The translations under genes were made by a program, and so were the position numbers. A stretch of DNA of 16,513 nt. It comes from Candidatus Bipolaricaulota bacterium. Its GTDB lineage: Bacteria > Bipolaricaulota > Bipolaricaulia > RBG-16-55-9. The stretch lies in assembly GCA_015487455.1 (NCBI GenBank), contig WFPR01000249.1, positions 1 through 16,513 on the forward strand. The letters are read 5' to 3'. The notes beneath the pieces were generated by a model. It was not told the origin of the DNA, ran no database searches, and saw only the letters and a list, made by a program, of their open reading frames with translations. This document shows positions 5,545 to 12,616 of this stretch, one piece after another. The first letter of the stretch is position 1, and each line of letters opens with the position of its first letter.

Positions 5545-6708
5545 TCACAACCCCATCTTCTTCGCGATCAGCTCCCACATCACTTCCGTGGTCCCGCCGC
5601 CGATCTTCCAGAGGCGGATATCGCGATAGAAGCGGGCGATGTCGTACTCCTCGATGTAGCCGTAGCCGCCGTGGAGCTGCAGACATTCATCCGCTACATG
5701 GTTGGCCACGTCGGCACAAAAGGCTTTGCACATTGAGACGGCCAGCGTCCAGTCTTGGCCCTGGTCGTAGAGCTGCGCGGCGTAGTACGTGAGCTGGCGG
5801 GCCGCCTCCAGCTGCGTCTGCATCCGCGCGATCTTGTAGCGCGTGAGCTGGAACTCGATGAGCTTTTGGCCAAACAGCTCGCGGTCGCGGGCGTACTCGA
5901 TCGCGTCCTCCAGGGCCTGCTGGGCGGCGCTGATCATGGCCACGCACGCGACAAAGCGCTCGTTCTGCAGCCCCTCCATGATGTAGTAGAAGCCTTGGTT
6001 CTCCTCCCCAATGAGATTCTCAGCGGGGACGGGCGTGTTCTGGAAGGTCAGCTCGCCCGTGTCGGAGGCGTGCATCCCGAGCTTCTTCTTCATCGGCTCG
6101 ATGATGAAGCCGGGGGCGTCCCGCTCGACGATGAACAGGCTGATCCCCCGCTTGCCCCGCTCGGGCGCGGTCTTCGCGGCCACGAAGAACAGATCCGCCT
6201 GAAGGGCGTTTGTAATGAAGACTTTGCTGCCGTTCAGCAGATAGTGGTCCCCCTCGCGCCGGGCGGTGGTGCGCAGGCTGGCCAGGTCGGAGCCCGTGTG
6301 GGGCTCGGTGAGCGCGATCGCGCCCACCTTCTCGCCTTGAATCATCGCAGGGAGATACTTTCGTTTCAGCTCCTCGCTCCCGTGCTTGGCCAGGTAGGGC
6401 GAGGACATGTCCGTGTGCACCAAAACGCCCATGGTGAGGCCGCGGGAGCGGCAGCGGCCCAGCTCCTCGCAGAACACGACGGTCATCCAGATGTCGCTCC
6501 CGGCCCCGCCGTACTCCTGCGGGTAGCGGATGCCCAAGGCCCCTAGCTCGCCCAGGCGCTTGAACACGTCCTTGGGGAAGCGCCCTTGGGCCTCCCACTC
6601 GTCGACGTGAGGGTTCAGCTCTTCCTCCACGAACTGGCGGATCGTCCGGCGGAAGAGGCGGTGTTCCTCGGTGAAGACCGGCAGCTCGCCGCTCTGCGTG
6701 AGCGTCAT
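5545..6708 (-). CDS. Acyl-CoA dehydrogenase (long-chain-like)
   Basis: A cytoplasmic FAD enzyme that introduces the 2,3 double bond into an acyl-CoA and passes electrons to electron-transfer flavoprotein. At 387 residues it has full family length. N-terminal helices (~1-125) precede signature 1, ALTEPHTGSD (132-141), a middle beta domain, and a C-terminal helical domain with signature 2, QLHGGYGYIEEYDIARFYRD (344-363). The usual medium/short-chain catalytic Glu position near the C-terminus reads GGGTTE (370-375) with Gly in place of Glu. The base is probably Glu250 in LQNERF, the location used by long-chain and isovaleryl-type enzymes; this points to long-chain or branched substrates. A G-rich Shine-Dalgarno (AAAGGGGGG) lies about 9 nt before ATG 6708. 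It is the last gene of the menA/CPBP direction, 76 bp after the protease gene. Confidence 0.95.
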   Translation of the reverse strand: MTLTQSGELPVFTEEHRLFRRTIRQFVEEELNPHVDEWEAQGRFPKDVFKRLGELGALGIRYPQEYGGAGSDIWMTVVFCEELGRCRSRGLTMGVLVHTDMSSPYLAKHGSEELKRKYLPAMIQGEKVGAIALTEPHTGSDLASLRTTARREGDHYLLNGSKVFITNALQADLFFVAAKTAPERGKRGISLFIVERDAPGFIIEPMKKKLGMHASDTGELTFQNTPVPAENLIGEENQGFYYIMEGLQNERFVACVAMISAAQQALEDAIEYARDRELFGQKLIEFQLTRYKIARMQTQLEAARQLTYYAAQLYDQGQDWTLAVSMCKAFCADVANHVADECLQLHGGYGYIEEYDIARFYRDIRLWKIGGGTTEVMWELIAKKMGL

Positions 6709-6767
6709 GCTCGCGTTCCCCCCTTTGTCGCTCGGGGAGAGCTTAGCCCACGGGCGGGGGGAGGCGC

Positions 6768-6793
6768 AACGTTAATCCAGAACGTCAATCCAG
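6768..6793. repeat. 13-bp tandem duplication over a gene end
   Basis: AACGTTAATCCAG (6768-6780) and AACGTCAATCCAG (6781-6793) are adjacent and differ at one base. The second copy contains the stop of the CPBP gene on the minus strand, so the duplication sits at that gene's 3' end. Confidence 0.8.
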
Positions 6794-7417
6794 CGGCGCG
6801 ACCACGAAGATCAGGACGCTCCAGAGGGCGTGCGAGACGATCACGGGCACGAGGCTGCGCTCGACCAAGAAGATCCAGCCCCAGACGAGCCCGGCCACGA
6901 ACGCCGCGAGCATCAGCGTGACGTTCCCCGCCCAGATGTGCACCAGCGCGTACAGGGAGGCCGCCAGGAAGAGCCCGACCATCGGCCCGATGCGGCGCAT
7001 CAGCGCCCGCTGCACCAGCCCGCGCCAGTAGATCTCCTCGGCGGGGCCCGTCACGAACAGCAAAAGCAGGGCGATCGCGGCGGGCGACAGCTCCGACCTC
7101 TTCGCGTAAACTTGGGCGATCTCCGCGCCCGCGAAGGGCAGGAGCGCCGTGAGGAGCGCCTTCCCCACCCAGAAGAGGCCGTACAGCACGACGGCGGAGC
7201 CGAGCCCGAGCGCGAGGTGCCCCCGGCGCACCCGGAAGAGCTGCCCCCGGCGCTCCCCCATCGCCCACAGCGAGATCAGGGCGAGGACGGCCGCCGAGAC
7301 GGCGATCTTGCCCCAGAAGTTCCCCGCGCTCAGCCCGAACGTCCAGCCCCAGAGCCCAACGGCCAGCGGGAGGCTCAGGGCGAGGGCCGGGACGCTTCGA
7401 TCGTCGTGGGCTCGCAT
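6785..7417 (-). CDS. CPBP-family intramembrane protease (CAAX protease/bacteriocin-processing type)
   Basis: A multi-pass inner-membrane protein of the Abi/CPBP (Rce1-like) family; substrate unknown. From ATG 7417 it has 210 residues. The reading frame can also begin at TTG 7447, exactly abutting the menA stop (TAATTG), which would add ten residues. Conserved motifs are PAEEIYWRG (motif 1, EExxxR), YALVHIWAGN (motif 2, His at a membrane helix) and SHALWSVLIF (motif 3). About six hydrophobic segments are visible. Neither start has a good Shine-Dalgarno, so translation may depend on coupling to menA. The abutment to menA indicates co-transcription, but nothing links the two functionally beyond membrane location. 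Confidence 0.9.
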   Translation of the reverse strand: MRAHDDRSVPALALSLPLAVGLWGWTFGLSAGNFWGKIAVSAAVLALISLWAMGERRGQLFRVRRGHLALGLGSAVVLYGLFWVGKALLTALLPFAGAEIAQVYAKRSELSPAAIALLLLFVTGPAEEIYWRGLVQRALMRRIGPMVGLFLAASLYALVHIWAGNVTLMLAAFVAGLVWGWIFLVERSLVPVIVSHALWSVLIFVVAPLD

Positions 7418-7447
7418 GGGTCCGCTTTCAAAGCTTTCAAAATGCAA

Positions 7448-8389
7448 TTAAAGCGGCACGACGTAGGCCAGGAGCAGCCCAACGAGGAGCCCCAGGCCGT
7501 AGAGGGTGGCCAGCTGGGCCGTCCGGGGGTCGGCGTCCGGCGGGATCTCCGGCGCGCTCCGGAGCGCCCGCACGAGCGCCCACGCCTTCGGGATCGAGAG
7601 CAGCGCGAGCAGGCTCCAGGCGGGCAGCGCCCCGACGAGCACGCCCAACGCGCTCAGCGCGTACGCGGCGACGATCAGGGCGACGTAGAGGCGGAGCGCC
7701 CCCGCGCGCCCCAGCCGGGTGGCGAGCGTCCGCACGGCCATCTCCCGATCGTAGCTGAGATCTTTCAAGTTGTTCGCGAGCAGCACCAGGGCGACGAGCA
7801 GGCCGATCGGCAGCGAGGCCCAGAGGGCCGACCCCGCGCCCGCGAAGCTCCCCGTCTGAACGTAAAAGCTCCCGACGACCATCAGCGGCCCCCACATCAG
7901 GAACACGGCCAGCTCGCCCAGCGCCCTGTACTTGTACTTGACGGGGCCCGCCGTGTAGAAGAACCCGGCCAGCCCCCCGATCAGCGCGAACAGCAGGACG
8001 GGCCAGCCCCGCAGCGCCGCGAGCCCCACCCCGACGAGCAAGGCCAGCGCGTAGAGGCCGAGCGCGATCCCCAGCGCCTGCGCCGGGGTGAGCAGGCCCT
8101 CGATCAGGGGGTGGGGGCGGTACCGGGTGGTCGGCGCGCCCGGCCGGTCCACGCCGTAGCGCGCGTCGAAGTAGTCGTTGACGAGGTTCGTGGCCGCGTG
8201 GGCCGCGATCAGCCCGAGCAGCGTGAGCCCGTACAGCCCCAACGAGAACGAGCCCGTGGCCAGCAGCGCGAGCATCGCCCCGGTCGTGGCCGCGACGACC
8301 GTCATGGAGAACGACCACGGGCGGACGGCGAGCAGCAGCGTGCCGACGCCTACGCCGGGCGTCGGGCGAGCCGGACGGTCACGGTGCAT
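7448..8389 (-). CDS. menA: UbiA-family prenyltransferase, probable 1,4-dihydroxy-2-naphthoate polyprenyltransferase
   Basis: An integral membrane enzyme that attaches a polyprenyl chain to dihydroxynaphthoate, making demethylmenaquinol. Read from ATG 8389 it has 313 residues with about nine hydrophobic helices. The first Asp-rich motif is NLVNDYFDARYGVD (Asp72, Asp75) and the second is ANNLKDLSYDREMAVRTLA (Asp210, Asp214), both of the MenA subtype. ATG 8389 is preferred because a strong promoter -10 (TATAAA) lies 9 nt before it. Upstream in-frame codons would overlap that promoter. The polyprenyl diphosphate synthase gene diverges from the same 96-bp region, supplying the prenyl donor, which supports MenA over other UbiA relatives. 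Confidence 0.88.
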   Translation of the reverse strand: MHRDRPARPTPGVGVGTLLLAVRPWSFSMTVVAATTGAMLALLATGSFSLGLYGLTLLGLIAAHAATNLVNDYFDARYGVDRPGAPTTRYRPHPLIEGLLTPAQALGIALGLYALALLVGVGLAALRGWPVLLFALIGGLAGFFYTAGPVKYKYRALGELAVFLMWGPLMVVGSFYVQTGSFAGAGSALWASLPIGLLVALVLLANNLKDLSYDREMAVRTLATRLGRAGALRLYVALIVAAYALSALGVLVGALPAWSLLALLSIPKAWALVRALRSAPEIPPDADPRTAQLATLYGLGLLVGLLLAYVVPL

Positions 8390-8398
8390 GGCCTCGCC

Positions 8399-8427
8399 TT
8401 TATACGCGACGGGCGCGCGGGCGTCAA
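8399..8427 (-). promoter_or_regulatory. menA promoter, near-leaderless
   Basis: On the minus strand: TTGACG (8422-8427), a 17-nt spacer, TATAAA (8399-8404), then only 9 nt to ATG 8389. A start site ~7 nt after the -10 leaves almost no 5' UTR. The GGCGAGG between -10 and ATG resembles a Shine-Dalgarno but would be largely untranscribed. Confidence 0.75.
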
Positions 8428-8448
8428 CCGCGCGGCGCCAACGGCGGC

Positions 8449-8477
8449 TGGACCCTTGCGAACGCGCGAAGTACAAT
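8449..8477 (+). promoter_or_regulatory. Polyprenyl synthase promoter, leaderless
   Basis: TGGACC (8449-8454), a 17-nt spacer and TACAAT (8472-8477), followed by 8 nt and ATG 8486. No Shine-Dalgarno fits between them. The -35 boxes of this and the menA promoter are back to back, 21 bp apart. Confidence 0.7.
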
Positions 8478-8485
8478 GCGGCGCC

Positions 8486-9466
8486 ATGCACGCGCTCCTG
8501 GCCCGAGGCGCCCCCTACGTTCAGGACGAGCTGGCCCAGGTCGAGGCGCTGCTCGCCGAGCGCCTCCGCTCGGACGTCCCGATCGTCGCGAACCTCGGGC
8601 GCTACGTGGTCGAGAGCGGGGGGAAGCGCTTCCGGCCCGCCTTAGTGATTCTGTTTTACAAGCTGCTCGGGGCCAAGGGCTCTAAAGAGGCCGCGATCGA
8701 GCTGGCCGCCGTCGTCGAGATGATCCACCTGGCCACGCTGGCCCACGACGACGTCATCGACGGGGCGCCCGAGCGCCGCGGGCGGGCCTCGCTCTGGAAG
8801 CTCTCGAGCAGCCAGATCGCCGTGCTGGAGGGCGACTTCATCTTCTCGCGGGCGTTCCGGCTGCTCAACCCCCACCCCTTCCGGGTGCGCGACTTGATCA
8901 TCGAAGCCGTCGAGCGCGTGCTCGAGGGCGAGCTGCTCCAGGAGAGCCTGCGGGGGCGGCTCCCCACGGAGGCGGAGTACGAGCGGGTGATCGCGGGGAA
9001 GACGGCCGCGCTGATCCGGGCCGCCTGCGCGGTCGGGGCGCTCTGCGGCGACCCCGAGCTGCCCGAGCCCCAGCTGGAGCGGGTCGAGCGGGCCGGGGAG
9101 CTTTTGGGGCGGGCGTACCAGATGGTCGACGACTGGCTCGACGTCTTCGGCGGCGAGGCGCTGGGGAAGCCCCGCTGGCTCGACCAGCGGGGCGGCTGGC
9201 TGACGTGGCCGTACATCGAGCTGGCCCGGCTCGCCCCGGACTCGGCGCTGGTCGAGCGGCTGCGGCGCGGCCCCCTCAGCGGGCCGGAGCGCCGGCGCGC
9301 GCTCGACGAGATGGTCCGCCTGCAAATTCGGGAGCGCTTCTTGCAGCGGGCGGAGGAGGCGGTGGCGGCGGCCAAGGCGCAGCTGGAGGGCCTGACGGTG
9401 GCGGACCCCGACCTCAAGGCGGTATTATTGGAGGGCTTCGACTTCGTCGTCCGGCGCGATCGCTAG
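8486..9466 (+). CDS. Polyprenyl diphosphate synthase (long-chain, trans)
   Basis: Adds isopentenyl diphosphate units to an allylic primer to make the long prenyl chain of menaquinone. It has 326 residues. Conserved regions include SGGKRFRP, the first Asp-rich motif HDDVID (Asp88, 89, 92), GELLQE, GKTAALIRAAC, and the second Asp motif YQMVDDWLD (Asp215, 216, 219). The residues four and five positions before the first Asp motif are small (ATLAH), as in enzymes making long chains. After the second motif, where the family usually has D-x-x-x-G-K-x-T-x-P, this protein reads DQRGGWLTWP: the Lys is Trp. ATG 8486 is chosen because the promoter -10 ends 8 nt before it; the frame stays open far upstream, but that part is antisense to menA and the protease. 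spoVS follows after 66 bp. Confidence 0.92.
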   Translation: MHALLARGAPYVQDELAQVEALLAERLRSDVPIVANLGRYVVESGGKRFRPALVILFYKLLGAKGSKEAAIELAAVVEMIHLATLAHDDVIDGAPERRGRASLWKLSSSQIAVLEGDFIFSRAFRLLNPHPFRVRDLIIEAVERVLEGELLQESLRGRLPTEAEYERVIAGKTAALIRAACAVGALCGDPELPEPQLERVERAGELLGRAYQMVDDWLDVFGGEALGKPRWLDQRGGWLTWPYIELARLAPDSALVERLRRGPLSGPERRRALDEMVRLQIRERFLQRAEEAVAAAKAQLEGLTVADPDLKAVLLEGFDFVVRRDR

Positions 9467-9532
9467 CGAGCCCGCGAGGGCAGAGGACAAGGACCGTACA
9501 AGCAGCGAGACGAGAGCGGGAGGGAGGTCGTC

Positions 9533-9799
9533 ATGGAAGTCCTCAAGGTGGCCGCGTCGTCGAACCCCAACGCCGTGGCGCGGGCGATCATCGGCGCGCT
9601 GCGCAAGGCGCCCCAGGTGGAGGCGCACGCGATCGGGGCCGGGGCCGTCAACCAGGCCGTCAAGGCCGTGGCCATCGCCCGCCGGATTCTGGAGCGCCGC
9701 GGGCAGGACCTCATCATGACCCCCGGCTTCATCGAGGTCGAGGTCAACGGGCAGGAGCGCACCGGCGTGCGGATCATCGTCGAGCACAAGCCCTCCTAG
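9533..9799 (+). CDS. spoVS: Stage V sporulation protein S family
   Basis: An 88-residue Alba-like small protein. The family hallmarks are plain: MEVLKVAASSNPNAVARAI, AIGAGAVNQAVKAVAIARR, DLIMTPGFIEVEVNGQERTG, with the normal full length. In Bacillus it affects progress of sporulation; the family is widespread in non-sporulating thermophiles and Deinococcota, where its role is unclear and nucleic-acid binding is suspected from the fold. The start has a strong GGAGG-type Shine-Dalgarno (GGGAGGGAGG) about 6 nt before ATG, unlike the leaderless genes nearby. No good promoter is visible in the 66-bp gap, so it is probably transcribed with the prenyl synthase. A hairpin lies 42 nt after the stop. 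Confidence 0.95.
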   Translation: MEVLKVAASSNPNAVARAIIGALRKAPQVEAHAIGAGAVNQAVKAVAIARRILERRGQDLIMTPGFIEVEVNGQERTGVRIIVEHKPS

Positions 9800-9840
9800 C
9801 CCCTTTTCGCCTCCGCTTTTGCTTTGTCTTAAATTAAGCC

Positions 9841-9862
9841 GGAAGGCTTCGCGCCTTCCTTT
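9841..9862 (+). terminator. Hairpin terminator or attenuator between spoVS and argS
   Basis: GGAAGGC and GCCTTCC form a 7-bp perfect stem around TTCGC, followed by TTT. It can end the spoVS transcript. An AT-rich palindrome, CTTAAATTAAG (9828-9838), sits directly before it. Only 25 nt separate the hairpin from the argS ATG, too little for a full promoter, so argS transcription must cross or start within this structure. Confidence 0.55.
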
Positions 9863-9887
9863 GAGCTCTGTGTGGGTTTGAATCGAG

Positions 9888-11642
9888 ATGAGCAACCCCA
9901 TCGTCCGGGAGATCGCCCGAGTGGCGGGCCGTCGGCTCGGCGTCCCCGAGGCCGACGTCCTGAAGATCATCACGACGCCCCCGAGCGACGAGCTGGGCGA
10001 CTACGCGCTCCCCTGCTTCGCGTTCGCCCAAAGGCAGAAGCGCCCGCCCCACGAGGTCGCCCGGGAGCTGGCCGAGGCGCTGCGGGAGGCCGAGCACGTC
10101 GTCAAGGCCGAGGCCGCCGGGCCGTACGTCAACGTCACCGTCGACCGCGCGGCGCTCTTGCGCTTCATTGTCGGGGCGATTTTGGAGCAGGGGGAGCGCT
10201 ACGGCGGGGGCGACGAGGGCCGGGGCCGGACGATCGTGATCGACTACTCGTCGCCGAACATCGCCCGGCCCTTCAGCATCGCCCACCTGCGCTCGACGGC
10301 GCTGGGGAACGCGCTCAAGCGCCTCTTCCGCCACCTGGGCTACCGCGTGGTCGGGGTCAACCACCTCGGCGACTGGGGGACGCAGTTCGGGGCGCTCATC
10401 GCGGCGTACAAGCGCTGGGGCTCGCGCGAGCGGGTCGAGCGGGAAAACGTCTACGAGCTGTTCCGCCTCTACGTCAAGTTCCACGAGGAGGCCGAGAAGG
10501 ACCCCAAGCTGGAGGAGGAGGCCCGGCTCTGGTTCAAGAAGCTCGAGGAGGGCGATCAAGAGGCCCTGGAGCTGTGGCGGTGGTTCGTGGAGCTGAGCTG
10601 GCGGGCGTTCCGGCGCTACTACGAGCTGTTGGGCGTCGAGTTCGAGGAGGTGCGCGGCGAGAGCGCGTACCGGGATCGAACGGGGCCGCTCATTGAGGAG
10701 CTGCTTAAAAAGGGCATCGCTCGGGAGAGCGAGGGCGCGGTCATCATCCCGTTCGACGACGAGGGGGACAAGGGCGAGGGCGAGGGCGAGGGGATGCCCC
10801 CGCTGCTGCTGCGCAAGCGCGACGGCACCACCCTCTACGCCACCCGCGACCTGGCCGCCGCCCTGTATCACTACGAGACGTATCGCTTTTACAAGAAGCT
10901 CTACGTCGTCGGGGCGGAGCAGTCGCTCCACTTCAAGCAGCTCTTCAAGGCTTTGGAGAGGATGGGCCACGAGTGGGCTCGGGATCTGGTGCACGTGGCC
11001 TTCGGGATGGTGCTGTTCGAGGACAAGAAGATGTCGACCCGCAAGGGGCGGGTGATCTTCCTCGAAGAAGTCGTTCGGAAGGCCACGCAGCGCACCCGCG
11101 AGATCATCGAGAGCATCGCCAAGACGGCCGACCTGACGCCCGAGGAAAAGGATCGAGTCGCCCAGGACGTGGGCGTGAGCGCCGTCCTCTACAGCCAGCT
11201 CAGCCGCTCGCGAACGCAAGACATCCACTTCCGCTGGGAGGAGGTGCTCAACTTCGAGGGGAAGAGCGGGCCCTACGTTCAGTACACGCACGCCCGGATG
11301 GCCGGGGTGCTCCGCAGGGCGGGCGTCTCGACGTCCACGCCCCCCCAGCCCGACGAGGTCGATTACGGCGTGCTCACGCATCCCCACGAGGTGGCGCTGG
11401 CCAAGAAGCTGGAGCTCTTCCCTCAAAAAGTCAGGCAGGCCGTCGAGGAGTACGACCCCTTCCCCGTCGCGGAGTACTTGGCCGACTTGGCCGCTGCGGC
11501 CAATAAATTTTACGACACTTGTCGAGTTCTGGGGGAGGAGCCCGCGGTGGAGCGGGCCCGTTTGGCCCTCGTCCGGGCCACGAAAACCGTCCTCAAGACG
11601 GGGCTGGAGCTTCTGGGCCTGAAGGCCCCTGAGCGAATGTAG
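9888..11642 (+). CDS. argS: Arginyl-tRNA synthetase
   Basis: A cytoplasmic class I synthetase that charges tRNA-Arg with arginine. It has 584 residues, within the family range. The N-terminal Add-1 domain (~1-110) includes SDELGDYALPCFAFA. The catalytic Rossmann part has SSPNIARPFSIAHLRS (from Ser121; His133), the ArgS form of HIGH. YATRDLAAA follows, then KMSTRKG (Lys381), the KMSK-type loop. The C-terminal DALR anticodon-binding helical bundle includes YVQYTHARMAG. In the segment before the conserved LLLRKRDGTTLYATRD there is a small repeat loop, GEGEGEG, encoded by three GGGCGA hexamers. No clear Shine-Dalgarno precedes ATG 9888. ftsY starts 15 nt after the stop. Confidence 0.97.
   Translation: MSNPIVREIARVAGRRLGVPEADVLKIITTPPSDELGDYALPCFAFAQRQKRPPHEVARELAEALREAEHVVKAEAAGPYVNVTVDRAALLRFIVGAILEQGERYGGGDEGRGRTIVIDYSSPNIARPFSIAHLRSTALGNALKRLFRHLGYRVVGVNHLGDWGTQFGALIAAYKRWGSRERVERENVYELFRLYVKFHEEAEKDPKLEEEARLWFKKLEEGDQEALELWRWFVELSWRAFRRYYELLGVEFEEVRGESAYRDRTGPLIEELLKKGIARESEGAVIIPFDDEGDKGEGEGEGMPPLLLRKRDGTTLYATRDLAAALYHYETYRFYKKLYVVGAEQSLHFKQLFKALERMGHEWARDLVHVAFGMVLFEDKKMSTRKGRVIFLEEVVRKATQRTREIIESIAKTADLTPEEKDRVAQDVGVSAVLYSQLSRSRTQDIHFRWEEVLNFEGKSGPYVQYTHARMAGVLRRAGVSTSTPPQPDEVDYGVLTHPHEVALAKKLELFPQKVRQAVEEYDPFPVAEYLADLAAAANKFYDTCRVLGEEPAVERARLALVRATKTVLKTGLELLGLKAPERM
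10772..10789 (+). repeat. GGGCGA x3 hexamer repeat inside argS
   Basis: Three exact tandem GGGCGA units encode Gly-Glu repeats in a loop of ArgS between two conserved blocks. It is frame-neutral and has the same unit length as the repeats in the signal-peptide regions of this window. Confidence 0.75.
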
Positions 11643-11657
11643 CGATGTAGCTTAAAG

Positions 11658-12605
11658 ATGCGAAAGATGCGCTGGCTCGATCGCCTCAAGCAAGGGCTCA
11701 AGAAGACGCACGATCGCCTGGTGGGGTCGATCGCCTCCGCCCTCCGGGGCCGCACGCGGCTCGACGACGAGCTGCTGGAGGAGCTGGAAGCCATCTTGAT
11801 CGGGGCGGACCTGGGCGTCGAGGCCACCCTGAGCCTCTTGGACGAGCTGAAACGCCGAGCCCGCCGCGAGCGGCTCGACGGGGACGGGGGCGCAGCCGTA
11901 GCCGTGGACGAGCGGGTCCTCCATTGGCTCCGCGAGATCTTGACGGAGATGCTGGAGCCCGCCGAGGGCTCGCTGCAGCTTAGAACAGACGGCCAGCCCA
12001 CGGTGATGCTGGTGCTGGGCGTCAACGGCTCGGGGAAGACGACGAGCCTGGCCAAGATCGCCAAGCGCCTAAGGGAGCAGGGCCGCTCCGTGGTCATCGC
12101 CGCGGCGGACACGTTCCGGGCAGCGGCCATCGAGCAGCTGGAGGTCTGGGCCGAGCGCGTCGGAGCCACGCTCGTCAAGCACCGGCCGGGCGCCGACCCG
12201 GGCGCCGTCGCCTACGACGCCGTCGAGCACGCCCTCAATCACCAGAAGGACGTCGTGCTCATCGACACCGCCGGGCGGCTCCACACGAAGCACAACCTCA
12301 TGGAGGAGCTCAAGAAGATCAAGCGCGTCGTCGAGAAGCGGCTGGGCCGCGAGCTCGACGAGCGCCTGCTCGTGTTGGACGCGACGATCGGGCAGAACGC
12401 CCTCATGCAAGCCCGGACGTTCCACGAGGCCGTGCCGCTCACGGGGCTCGTCATCACGAAGCTCGACGGGACGGCCAAGGGCGGCGTGATCGTCCCCATC
12501 GCCCAGGAGTTGAAGGTGCCCATCAAGTTCATCGGGGTGGGCGAGTCCGCCGACGACTTAAGGGAGTTTAAAGCCCGCGAGTTCGTTGAGGCGCTACTTG
12601 CCTAG
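11658..12605 (+). CDS. ftsY: Signal recognition particle receptor FtsY
   Basis: A GTPase that docks the SRP-ribosome complex at the inner membrane for co-translational insertion. It has 315 residues and no long acidic A domain, only a basic amphipathic N-terminus (RKMRWLDRLKQGLKKTH) likely to touch lipid. The four-helix N domain (~20-110) contains DDELLEELEAILIGADLGV. The G domain carries GVNGSGKTTS (G1, from Gly121), ADTFRAAAIEQL, DTAGRLHTKHNLMEEL (Asp203), TKLDGTAKGG (Thr267 onward) and FIGVGESADDLREF. ATG 11658 is used; ATG 11667 is an alternative. There is no obvious Shine-Dalgarno; it lies 15 nt after argS and is probably in the same operon. It converges on coaBC with an 11-nt gap. Confidence 0.97.
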   Translation: MRKMRWLDRLKQGLKKTHDRLVGSIASALRGRTRLDDELLEELEAILIGADLGVEATLSLLDELKRRARRERLDGDGGAAVAVDERVLHWLREILTEMLEPAEGSLQLRTDGQPTVMLVLGVNGSGKTTSLAKIAKRLREQGRSVVIAAADTFRAAAIEQLEVWAERVGATLVKHRPGADPGAVAYDAVEHALNHQKDVVLIDTAGRLHTKHNLMEELKKIKRVVEKRLGRELDERLLVLDATIGQNALMQARTFHEAVPLTGLVITKLDGTAKGGVIVPIAQELKVPIKFIGVGESADDLREFKAREFVEALLA

Positions 12606-12616
12606 CGCTTCAACGC

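Noticed and set aside
6830..8485. Very long plus-strand open frame running into the prenyl synthase (878 codons in all)
   Set aside because: It is antisense to menA and the CPBP protease. Its translation is a polar Arg/Glu/Gln/Pro-rich shadow with no domain; the synthase clearly begins at ATG 8486 behind its own promoter.
9834..11426. 530-codon minus-strand open frame
   Set aside because: Antisense shadow of argS, caused by high GC at third positions; low-complexity Leu/Pro/Arg composition and no family features.
12606..12616. Bidirectional terminator between ftsY and coaBC
   Set aside because: Only a 4-bp AGCG/CGCT pairing is visible and there is no T tract on either strand.
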